Below, piece by piece: positions 1-6,061 of a stretch of DNA of 9,363 bases. Position numbers and translations under genes: made by a program. Each line of letters begins with the position of its first letter. Within the stretch, counting starts at the first letter, position 1. This DNA is from JBBQXK01 sp038251625 (lineage in GTDB: Bacteria; Pseudomonadota; Alphaproteobacteria; Rhodobacterales; Rhodobacteraceae). The notes below the pieces were generated by a model that saw only the letters and a program-made list of their open reading frames with translations, ran no database searches and was not told the DNA's origin. The stretch is from assembly GCA_038251625.1 (NCBI GenBank), contig JBBSBE010000145.1, positions 1 to 9,363 on the forward strand. Reading direction: 5' to 3'.

Positions 1-50
1 GATTTCGGTACCCTATGCACAAAAGGTACCGAAATCGAACTTTTCGTACC
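1..50. repeat. Inverted-repeat cluster built on GGTAC(C)GAAA
   Basis: GATTTCGGTACC at 1-12 and its exact reverse complement GGTACCGAAATC at 25-36 form a perfect 12-bp inverted repeat around a 12-nt spacer. The right arm can pair instead with TTTTCGTACC at 41-50 (GGTAC, a bulged C, then GAAA against TTTC and GTACC). Two mutually exclusive stem-loops are therefore possible in RNA; as DNA this could be a paired operator. No gene is visible next to it and the window starts here, so whether it is an operator, an attenuator, or an end of another element is unknown. Confidence 0.6.
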
Positions 51-176
51 TCCTGCGGATACGTCGAGCAAGACTAGGGCTTCGAAAGCGCATAGATGGC
101 GCAAAGCCCCGGTCACCAACATCGTAAGGGACAGCGACACCCGTTTATTTCGATGGTATTTTCAGGGAATTAGCTT
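51..176. other. Gene-free flank left of the IS5 element
   Basis: I see no plausible coding frame, RNA gene or convincing promoter here. On the minus strand an AGGAGG lies at about 49-54, but no start codon follows at a useful distance. The segment probably belongs to the ancestral intergenic DNA, or to the end of a gene lying outside the window. Confidence 0.4.
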
Positions 177-250
177 GGCTCTGGACCCATTAATCTGCTT
201 GCCGGTCCGTCAACTGACTGATTCACTGGCGGCACCAAGGGGGTGCTGCC

Positions 251-1044
251 ATGACCGAGATGATCGTGCTTTCTGAAGCCCAGATGGAGCGGATTTCGCC
301 GTTCGTTCCGCTGTCGCACGGGATGCCGCGTGTCGATGACCGCAGGGTAATCAGTGGTATCATCCTTGTGATCCGCAATGGCCTGCGATGGCGCGACGCG
401 CCTGCAAGCTACTGGCCGCACAAGACAATCTACAACCGTTTCATCCGCTGGAGCGAGATGGGCGTGTTCGGGCGCATCTTCGTCGAGCTTGCCAAGGGCG
501 GTGACGACACGGAGGAAATCATGATCGACGCGACACATCTGAAGGCGCACCGGAAGGCGGCCAGTCTGCTCAAAAAGGGGCTCTTCCCCGGTATATCGGA
601 CGCACGGAAGGCAGGTTGAACTCGAAACTGCACGCAGTCTGCGACAGCGAAGGTCGGCGCCGCACCCTGTTTCTGACGGCAGGCCCCCCTCTCGCAGTTT
701 GCAGACAAACCGCTGCCGGGCAGCGGGTCAGCGACTATACCGGAGCGGCGGGCTTGCTCTCGACGCTGCCCCCGGCGAAGGCACTCCTGGCAGATAAGGG
801 CTATGATGCCGACTGGTTCCGGGAAGCCCTTGCAAACCGCGAATATGAAGCCTGCATCCAATCGAAATCAAACAGGAAAATCCAGATACCCCATGACAAG
901 GCGCTCTACCGCAAGCGCCACAAGATCGAGAACATGTTCGGCAAACTCAAGGACTGGCGCCGCATCCACACCCGATACGACCGATGCGCCCACACCTTCC
1001 GGTCCGCCATCGCAATAGCAGCCATCGTCATGTTCTGGCTATGA
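251..1044 (+). CDS. IS5-family transposase, two frames (orfA 251-619, orfB reached by -1 frameshift)
   Basis: This encodes a DDE transposase for cut-and-paste or replicative movement of the IS. OrfA (122 aa) has the usual N-terminal domain (IRNGLRWRDAP, YNRFIRWSEMGVF) and the first catalytic Asp in IMIDATHLKAHR (D93). The second frame carries the second Asp in ADKGYDADWF and the Glu in KRHKIENMFGKLKDWRR, then ends in the typical IAIAAIVMFWL. Translating the second frame upstream of 616 gives PRYIGRTEGRLNSKLHAV, a family-typical join. The fusion is therefore expected from a -1 shift at CAAAAAGGGG (571-580). An A-rich heptamer at this place is usual in the group, but this one has C instead of A at its first position, which may weaken slippage. 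A purine-rich stretch (AAGGGGG, about 238-244) precedes the ATG at 251. An extra in-frame segment of about 12-14 residues (PPLAVCRQTAAGQR) splits the expected TAG-QVSDYTGA region, so activity is doubtful. Confidence 0.8.
571..580 (+). other. Probable -1 ribosomal frameshift site of the IS5 transposase
   Basis: CAAAAAGGGG is read CTC AAA AAG GGG in the orfA frame. Slipping one base back gives CAA AAA GGG and opens the frame that encodes the rest of the transposase. OrfA on its own ends only about 40 bases later at 617-619. The heptamer is C AAA AAG rather than the ideal A AAA AAG, so re-pairing in the P site would carry one mismatch. Confidence 0.6.
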
Positions 1045-1055
1045 AACAAGAACGA

Positions 1056-1157
1056 GATGCCGTAACGGGGCCTGCGTCGCGACCCGCCCGTTACCGTTGC
1101 AAAATCGAGGGCAAGCTGGCGCAATTCCCGTATCGGAGCCACAGGGAGGACTGCGGG
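1056..1157 (+). ncRNA. Candidate bridge-RNA (seekRNA) region of the IS110 left end
   Basis: IS110-group recombinases are known to use a guide RNA transcribed from the non-coding end upstream of the recombinase gene. This stretch is compact and structured: GTAACGGG (1062-1069) pairs with CCCGTTAC (1087-1094), with the palindrome GTCGCGAC (1076-1083) inside the loop. The segment CCCGTTACCG at 1087-1096 is identical to the right terminus of the element at 2542-2551, as a donor-recognising guide could be. At about 100 nt it is shorter than the described bridge RNAs, so the RNA may run into the coding region or be truncated. The RNA call is inference from position and structure. Confidence 0.3.
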
Positions 1158-2233
1158 ATGAAGCTATTTGTTGGGTTGGATGTGTCGCTGGAAAAAACCG
1201 CGGTGTGCGTGATCAGCGAGCATGGGAATATCTTGAAGGAGGCGAAAGTGGCCAGTGAGCCCGAGGCGCTGTTGCGCAGGATCAGCGATCAGGACGGCGC
1301 AATTGCTGCTGTTGGGCTTGAGGCAGGCCCCTTTTCGCAGTGGCTGCATCGCGGGCTTTCAGAGGCGGGACAACCCGTCGTGCTGATGGAAACCCGTCAG
1401 GTGAAGGGCGCGTTGAAGGCCATGCCGATCAAGACTGACCGGCGTGATGCCGAAGGTATCGCGCGGCTGCTGCACCTCGGCTGGTTCCGGCCGGTTCACT
1501 GCAAATCTGTGTCTGCTCAAGAAGTTCGGGCTGTGCTCAGCGCTCGTAAGGCCGTGCAACAGGGGTTCATCACGCTGGAAATGTCATTGCGCGGGCTCCT
1601 TCGGAACTTCGGCCTTAAGGTCGGCACCATATCGCGCGGCCGGATTGAACAGCGTATCCGCGAACTGGCAGCGCGCAATCCGATGCTGGAAGCGGCCACC
1701 GAACCCATGCTTCGCGCGCGATCGGCACTGCGGCGGGAGCTGGCAGGCCTTGAACGCCATGTCCGCCAACTTGCGCAGGAGGACCGGTCTGTCGTCGGTT
1801 GATGTCGATGCCCGGGATTGGCGCTGTCGTTTCGCTGACCTATCGATCTTCAGTCGATGACCCCGCTCGGTTCACCTCCTCGAAGAAGGTCGGGCCGTGG
1901 GTAGGCCTTACGCCCTCCCGCAACCAGTCGGGCGAACGCGACATCTCAGGCGGGATCACCAAGGCGGGCGACGTCAACCTGCGCCGTGCGCTGTGCCAGG
2001 CAGCAATCGTCATGATGTATGAGGAGGGTCAGGAAACAGTCCGCTGAACTGTATCCCCGACGAATGGCGGACGGGCGACATGGCTGCGAACCTGGGGGGC
2101 GAAACTCGCGCGCCGTCGTGGTGCAAAGCGCGCAATGGTTGCATTGGCCCGGCGCATCGCCGTGATCCTGCACCGCATGTGGACGGATGACACCGACTTC
2201 CGCTTCGACACGCCGGTGCTTCATGCCGGCTGA
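1158..2233 (+). pseudogene. IS110-family DEDD recombinase/transposase, frameshifted
   Basis: The N-terminal RuvC-like domain is complete, with acidic residues D8 (VGLDVS), E55 (GLEAGP), D94 and D97 (KTDRRDAEGIARL). The ATG at 1158 follows an AGGGAGGA Shine-Dalgarno-like stretch. The first frame stops at 1800-1802 after RSVVG. The C-terminal IS116/IS110/IS902 domain resumes one frame away at about 1799 (LMSMPGIGAVV, QSGERDISGGITKAGD), consistent with loss of one base near 1797. A second interruption follows: TGA at 2045-2047 within a short segment that I do not expect in the family (about 2021-2067). After it the typical tail resumes in the same frame (GRATWLRTWGAKLARRRG, RRIAVILHRMWTDDTDFRF) and ends at 2231-2233. 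The coding sequence is otherwise full length, so this is a recently inactivated copy. Confidence 0.85.
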
Positions 2234-2551
2234 AGACACAGGTTCCAAACGTCTGCCCGCCTGATCGTGGGCCTTCGAGGTCCTCACGGGACGCGGTTCC
2301 GGTGATGCCGTACTCAGGACTGATGCCGACCATGTCGAGCACGCCAATGAGATGGGCACACCGAAATTGCATTGAACCAGCATAATGTTGGCGGCCATCG
2401 CGCCGACCACGGACCGAAGCATGCACCCGGGATGACCTCAAGCGAAGGCTACCGAACAGGGAAGCAGATCAATTGTTCAGAGAACAAGACCGCGGCTCGG
2501 CGGCGCAAATCGCATGTGCAAAACCGCTTGACTGGGACGACCCCGTTACCG
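2234..2551. other. Right non-coding end of the IS110 element
   Basis: There is no coding frame that resembles a protein in this ~320-bp stretch between the recombinase stop and the element edge. Its layout, a long right end finishing in CCGCTTGAC followed by about ten bases and CCCCGTTAC, resembles related IS110 elements as I remember them. It is assigned to the element by continuity, with no sign of a separate gene. Confidence 0.5.
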
Positions 2552-2563
2552 AAGTCTAGAACC

Positions 2564-2933
2564 TAGGTATCTGGAATATATAAATCAATTGTTGACAGCT
2601 TATGTGAATCATGTGTCACCTAGCCAAAAGGCGTGATGACAGGGTGCATATCGCCGACGGACGATCCGGGAAAACGTACAGACTGAGGCACGTCTAGGGG
2701 GGGAGAAAACTCGGCGACCTTGGCAAGCAAGATGGCTTGTTTATGCGTTCCGCTGAGTAAAAAATTTGACATATGCGCAACAGGCAACAGCTTGGGGGGA
2801 TGTAAGCAGGACCGGAGAGTTCGCGGCATTCTTTATTCTAGGATGTCATCGTTAACGGCCGCCGGCCCGCACGACGCATTCTGGCTTTAGCGTGGATTTG
2901 AGTGCTAAGCAAACAATGGGAGGAGAACAAAAT
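2564..2933 (+). promoter_or_regulatory. Leader region of the ABC transporter operon
   Basis: This 370-bp gap has no supported gene. Two TTGACA hexamers are present (2592-2597 and 2766-2771), but neither has a good -10 box at the usual distance, so sigma70 promoters here are only candidates. An imperfect palindrome GTGA..CATG..TCAC lies at 2604-2619. The operon promoter must lie in this gap or in the right end of the IS110/IS5 block just upstream. GGGAGGAG at 2918-2925 is a strong Shine-Dalgarno for the ATG at 2934. Confidence 0.35.
2604..2619. promoter_or_regulatory. Candidate operator palindrome
   Basis: GTGAATCATGTGTCAC pairs at 6 of 8 positions (GTGA with TCAC, central CATG), starting 6 bases downstream of a TTGACA hexamer. 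The TGTGA/TCAC spacing is two bases longer than a CRP site, so I do not call it CRP. The regulator is unknown. Confidence 0.25.
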
Positions 2934-4271
2934 ATGGTTCATTCACGGATACGTCTGATGATGATGGGCGTCGCGCTTGCGGCAACTTCGGTTTTCGCAC
3001 TGTCGGAACGTGCGGTCGCTCAGGAAACCCAGTACTTTCCGGTCGCAAGCAGTCGTGTCGGACCTTACTCCGCAATGGGGACAGGGTATTACGGCGCCCA
3101 GATCGACTACATGAACTACGTCAACATGAACGGTGGCGTGAACGGCGTGATGCTTACATGGCAGGAATGCGAGACCGAGTACAACGCGGTAAAAACCGTA
3201 GAATGCTACCAGCGCCTGCTTGAGTACAACGGCCAGCGGATGGTTGTGTTCGACACGCTGGGCACGCCCGGTGCTTATGCCGTGATAAACCGCATGGCCG
3301 AGGACGAGGTGGTGTTGGCACAGTACGGCTACGGTCGGACCGACGCGGCGGACGGGACTGTCTGGCCATGGGTCTTCAACGCAGCGAGCCATTACTGGGA
3401 TCAGATTGCCGTCAAGCTGCGGTTCATGGCCGAGCAGGAGGGCGGGGTCGAGAATATGCGCGGCAAGAAGATTGTGCACATGCACATCGACAGCGCATTC
3501 GGCCGCGAGCCGCTGCCCGCAATGCGTGCCATCGCCGAAGACTGGGGTTTCGAACTGATCGAGATCGCGATCGCGCCTCCGGGGTTGGAGCAGCAGTCGC
3601 AGTGGCTGCAGGTTCGGCGCGAGCAACCCGATTGGGTCACGTTCTGGGGGGCGGGTTCGGGCATGAACTCGACCGGCATGACCAATGCCGCGCGCGTCGG
3701 CTTTCCGCGCGACCGGCTGATCTATGTCACCTTCGGCGCTGCCGAAGAGGACATGAACCCTGCCGGTGAAAGCGCCAAGGGCACCTACGCCATGGCCAAC
3801 GCACTGCCTGGAAAAGACTTTCCGCTTGTGAAGGCCATCGAGGAGCAGGTCTATGGCGCCGGCAAGGGGAATCTTTCCGAACCGTCCCGCATCGGGTCTG
3901 TCTACTGGAACCGGGGTCTTGGCGCCGCAGTGATGTGGGTCGAGGCGCTTCGCAACGCGCAGGAAATCCACGGCAAGATCGGTCAGGCGGTCACCGGCAA
4001 GGAATTCCGAGACGGCTATGAGGCGATCAAGATGACCGACGAGCGCCTCGCGGAGCTTGGCATAGCGGGGATGATTGCACCCTTCTCGCTGTCCTGCAAC
4101 AAGCACGACGGGGCCGGGCGCTTTGCGATGATGCAGTGGGACGGCGGCAAATTCGTGCAGGTCACCGATTGGCAGGAACCGCTTGACCCGGCTGCAATCC
4201 GGACCCTGGTCGAGCAATCGGCGGCGAAGTTCGCAGTGGATAACAACATCACGCCGCGCGCCTGCCCGTAA
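2934..4271 (+). CDS. Periplasmic substrate-binding protein of a HAAT/Liv-type ABC importer
   Basis: This 445-aa protein captures the ligand in the periplasm and delivers it to the permease pair encoded downstream. I start it at ATG 2934, not at the in-frame GTG 2892. GGGAGGAG sits 8 bases before 2934, and the protein then begins with a clean Sec signal peptide: basic HSRIR, a hydrophobic core MMMGVALAATSVFAL, and an A-V-A site with cleavage expected after residue 29. The mature chain has the type I periplasmic-binding layout (Peripla_BP_6): an N-terminal lobe with SSRVGPYSAMGTGYYG near 39-54 and the ligand-region motif NMNGGVNG near 64-71, then GKKIVHMHIDSAFGREPLPA near 177-196 opening the second lobe. 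Four Cys residues (79, 91, 388, 444) would allow two disulfides. It is longer than E. coli LivK/LivJ (about 370 aa). The ligand is not readable from sequence; a branched-chain amino acid, amide or small carboxylate are options. It is followed by a stable hairpin and then the ATPase gene. Confidence 0.88.
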   Translation: MVHSRIRLMMMGVALAATSVFALSERAVAQETQYFPVASSRVGPYSAMGTGYYGAQIDYMNYVNMNGGVNGVMLTWQECETEYNAVKTVECYQRLLEYNGQRMVVFDTLGTPGAYAVINRMAEDEVVLAQYGYGRTDAADGTVWPWVFNAASHYWDQIAVKLRFMAEQEGGVENMRGKKIVHMHIDSAFGREPLPAMRAIAEDWGFELIEIAIAPPGLEQQSQWLQVRREQPDWVTFWGAGSGMNSTGMTNAARVGFPRDRLIYVTFGAAEEDMNPAGESAKGTYAMANALPGKDFPLVKAIEEQVYGAGKGNLSEPSRIGSVYWNRGLGAAVMWVEALRNAQEIHGKIGQAVTGKEFRDGYEAIKMTDERLAELGIAGMIAPFSLSCNKHDGAGRFAMMQWDGGKFVQVTDWQEPLDPAAIRTLVEQSAAKFAVDNNITPRACP

Positions 4272-4308
4272 GTCGACACGCAGCATCCCCCGGTAGATGA
4301 GCACACCG

Positions 4309-4342
4309 CCGGGATCGGAGCCACCTAAGGCACCGATCCCGG
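4309..4342 (+). other. Stable intercistronic hairpin between the binding-protein gene and the ATPase gene
   Basis: CCGGGATCGG (4309-4318) is perfectly complementary to CCGATCCCGG (4333-4342). Inside, GCC (4320-4322) pairs with GGC (4329-4331) across an A-A mismatch, leaving the loop ACCTAA. No T-run follows, so it does not look like an intrinsic terminator. In binding-protein operons such stems commonly protect the upstream message and raise binding protein over membrane components; that role is inferred here. Confidence 0.7.
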
Positions 4343-4397
4343 ACAGGGGTGGCGCGCAACCCCTGACCCGACACCAAGCCTTCCAGGAGACTTCGAC

Positions 4398-4415
4398 ATG
4401 GCGATTGCGCAATGA
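4398..4415 (+). CDS. Five-codon minicistron coupled to the livF-like gene
   Basis: ATG GCG ATT GCG CAA TGA encodes MAIAQ. It has the only good ribosome-binding site in the gap: CAGGAGA, with AGGAG at 4385-4389, 8 bases upstream. Its TGA (4413-4415) overlaps the ATG (4412-4414) of the ATPase gene as ATGA. Ribosomes terminating here could restart on the ATPase. Alternatively it is the remnant of an earlier N-terminus separated by a small indel. Confidence 0.4.
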   Translation: MAIAQ

Positions 4416-5236
4416 ACGCGACATCGGACTACATCCTCAATCTCGACTCCGTGGCAGTCGTTTACAACAACGTAATTTCGGCCCTGCATGACGTCTCGCT
4501 GACGGTACCGCGCGGCAAGATCGTCGCCCTTCTGGGCGGTAATGGCGCGGGGAAAAGCACCACCCTCAAATCCATTTCGACGATGCTTGCGGGCGAGCGT
4601 GGCAAGGTCACCCGCGGCACGATCTCTTATGACGGGAACCTTGTGAAGGATCAGCAGCCGTCGGACATGGTCGGCCTCGGCATGGTGCATGTGCTGGAGG
4701 GGCGGCGCTGTTTCGGGCACCTGACGGTGGAGGAGAACATCATCTCCGGCGCATATTCGCGCAAGCTGTCAAAGGGTGAGATGCAGGCCGAGTTGGACCG
4801 CATCTACACCTATTTCAAACGCCTGAGGGAACGCCGAAAGAGTCAGGCAGGCTATACCTCTGGCGGCGAGCAGCAGATGACGGCAGTGGCCCGCGCAATG
4901 ATGACCAAGCCCAAGATGTTGCTGCTGGACGAGCCGTCGATGGGCCTTGCGCCGCAGCTTGTCTCCGAGATCTTCAACATTGCGCAGGAACTGAACAAGA
5001 AGGAGGGGGTCAGCATCCTTCTGGCCGAGCAAAACACGAATATAGCCCTGCGCAATGCGGATTACGGCTACATCCTCGAGAGTGGGCGCGTGATGCTGCA
5101 CGGACCCGCCGCGACGCTGCTAAACGATGACAAGATCAAGGAGTTCTACCTCGGCATTTCCAAGGAAGGCCGGAAGAATTTTCGCGACGTGCTCCGCAAG
5201 GAAAGCGAGTCCCACGGCGATATCCACCATGGCTGA
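4412..5236 (+). CDS. livF: LivF-like ABC ATPase
   Basis: This is one of the two cytoplasmic ATPase subunits powering the importer. The 274-aa chain has Walker A GGNGAGKST at 42-50, the LivF-typical LEGRRCFGHLTVEEN at about 95-109, a signature TSGGEQQ at 149-155 (T in place of the usual L), Walker B MLLLDEP at 169-175, and the LivF-type LAEQN at 204-208, where an H-loop would be expected in other ABC proteins. It is longer than E. coli LivF (about 237 aa) because of a charged C-terminal tail after YLGIS. The ATG at 4412 lacks its own properly spaced Shine-Dalgarno and overlaps the stop of a 5-codon minicistron. It lies directly after the binding-protein gene, whereas E. coli puts livF last. 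Gene symbol by family resemblance only; the substrate is not established. Confidence 0.88.
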   Translation: MNATSDYILNLDSVAVVYNNVISALHDVSLTVPRGKIVALLGGNGAGKSTTLKSISTMLAGERGKVTRGTISYDGNLVKDQQPSDMVGLGMVHVLEGRRCFGHLTVEENIISGAYSRKLSKGEMQAELDRIYTYFKRLRERRKSQAGYTSGGEQQMTAVARAMMTKPKMLLLDEPSMGLAPQLVSEIFNIAQELNKKEGVSILLAEQNTNIALRNADYGYILESGRVMLHGPAATLLNDDKIKEFYLGISKEGRKNFRDVLRKESESHGDIHHG

Positions 5237-5263
5237 AATTCGGCGCAGGAGAAGACAGGGATC

Positions 5264-6061
5264 ATGACCCAAGCTCGAAACTTTCCGATCGGTGCGCCGG
5301 TTCTCGAGGTCCGGAACATCTCGTTGCGGTTCGGCGGCGTGAAGGCGATTACCGACACCTCGTTCAGTGTCTTCAAGCATGAAATCCGTGCGATCATCGG
5401 CCCGAATGGTGCCGGAAAAAGTTCACTTTTGAACTGCATCAACGGGATCTACAAGCCGCAGGAAGGCAAAATCGCCTTCAAAGGCAAGGTCCTGGACCAG
5501 ATCAGCCCGAACATCGTGGCGCGCAACGGCATATCCCGCACCTTCCAGAACCTTGCGCTGTTCAAGCGAATGTCGGTGATCGACAATATCCTTGTCGGTC
5601 GCAAGCTCCACATGTCGGCCAATTTCCTGCAGGTGGCGCTCCAGTTACCAAAGGCAAGGCAGGAAGAGCGCGAAAACCGCGCGCGTTGCGAAGAAATCGT
5701 GGAGTTTCTCGAGATTGCCGATATCCGCGACACACCCGTTGGCAAGCTGCCATATGGGTTGCAAAAGAAGGTCGAACTCGGCCGGGCGCTCGCGACCGAG
5801 GCCGATGTGCTTTTGCTCGACGAACCAATGGCGGGGATGAATGTCGAGGAAAAGCGCGAGATGTGCCGGTTCATTCTGAAGGTCAACGACGAATTGGGAA
5901 CGACCATGGTCCTGATCGAGCATGACATGGGCGTCGTGATGGACATTTCCGACAATGTCGTAGTGCTCGACTATGGCAAGGTCATAGCCGACGGACCGCC
6001 GGATGCCGTCCGATCCAATCAGGAAGTTATCGACGCATACTTGGGGGTTGCCCATGACTGA
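5264..6061 (+). CDS. livG: LivG-like ABC ATPase
   Basis: This is the second ATPase subunit, expected to pair with the LivF-like protein below LivH and LivM. The 265-aa chain has Walker A GPNGAGKSS at 46-54, the Q-loop Gln in RTFQNLALF (Q95), the degenerate signature LPYGLQKKVEL at 162-172 that is usual in LivG proteins, Walker B VLLLDEP at 182-188, and the H-loop His in LIEHDM (H220). The ATG at 5264 has AGGAGA at 5247-5252. It begins 27 bases after the preceding stop and its 3' end overlaps the next gene by 8 bases, so it is co-transcribed and probably translationally coupled to livH. Length is close to E. coli LivG (255 aa). Confidence 0.9.
   Translation: MTQARNFPIGAPVLEVRNISLRFGGVKAITDTSFSVFKHEIRAIIGPNGAGKSSLLNCINGIYKPQEGKIAFKGKVLDQISPNIVARNGISRTFQNLALFKRMSVIDNILVGRKLHMSANFLQVALQLPKARQEERENRARCEEIVEFLEIADIRDTPVGKLPYGLQKKVELGRALATEADVLLLDEPMAGMNVEEKREMCRFILKVNDELGTTMVLIEHDMGVVMDISDNVVVLDYGKVIADGPPDAVRSNQEVIDAYLGVAHD

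Larger units (their letters stand above)
1056..2551 (+). mobile_element. IS110-family element (decayed)
   Basis: The element is defined by its DEDD recombinase gene (1158-2233) with a ~100-bp left non-coding end and a ~320-bp right non-coding end. The left edge is placed near the CGTAACGGGG at 1061-1070 and the right edge near CCCCGTTACC at 2541-2550; these match at 9 of 10 positions in inverted orientation. IS110 elements lack classical terminal inverted repeats and usually make no target duplication, so the edges are good only to within several bases. The total of about 1.5 kb is normal for the family. It is inserted between the IS5 transposase stop and the apparent right end of that IS5. 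Confidence 0.65.
177..2563 (+). mobile_element. IS5-family (IS427-like) element, interrupted by an IS110 element
   Basis: The transposase at 251-1044 is of the IS427 type. A candidate left end is GGCTCTGGACCC at 177-188. No matching end directly follows the transposase stop at 1044. The reverse complement of 2552-2563 reads GGTTCTAGACTT, which matches the left end at 8 of 12 positions with all four differences being transitions. It lies immediately beyond the inserted IS110. Removing the IS110 leaves an element of about 890 bp, a reasonable size for this group. TAG occurs at 171-173 and 2564-2566, which could reflect a target duplication, but on the left it sits three bases outside the repeat, so the exact boundary is uncertain. 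The element is inferred to be old, given its mismatched ends and the interruption. Confidence 0.65.

Noticed and set aside
984..1157. Extended start of the IS110 recombinase frame inside the IS5 transposase end
   Set aside because: The first 58 codons are read out of frame through IS5 sequence and the IS110 left end; the conserved protein begins at MKLFVGLDVS.
2604..2619. CRP-type binding site
   Set aside because: The half-sites TGTGA and TCAC are separated by 8 bases instead of 6, so only a generic dyad is called.
2892..2933. Upstream GTG start for the binding protein
   Set aside because: It would add 14 residues before a normal signal peptide, and the strong Shine-Dalgarno falls inside that extension, correctly spaced for ATG 2934.
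2943..4424. 493-codon open frame on the minus strand
   Set aside because: It lies antisense across the intact binding-protein gene, has the Arg/His/Pro-rich make-up of a shadow frame in GC-rich DNA, and shows no known domain.
6003..6053. Upstream start for the livH-like permease
   Set aside because: It is embedded in the livG coding sequence and adds a polar stretch before the first membrane helix; ATG 6054 gives the standard family length.
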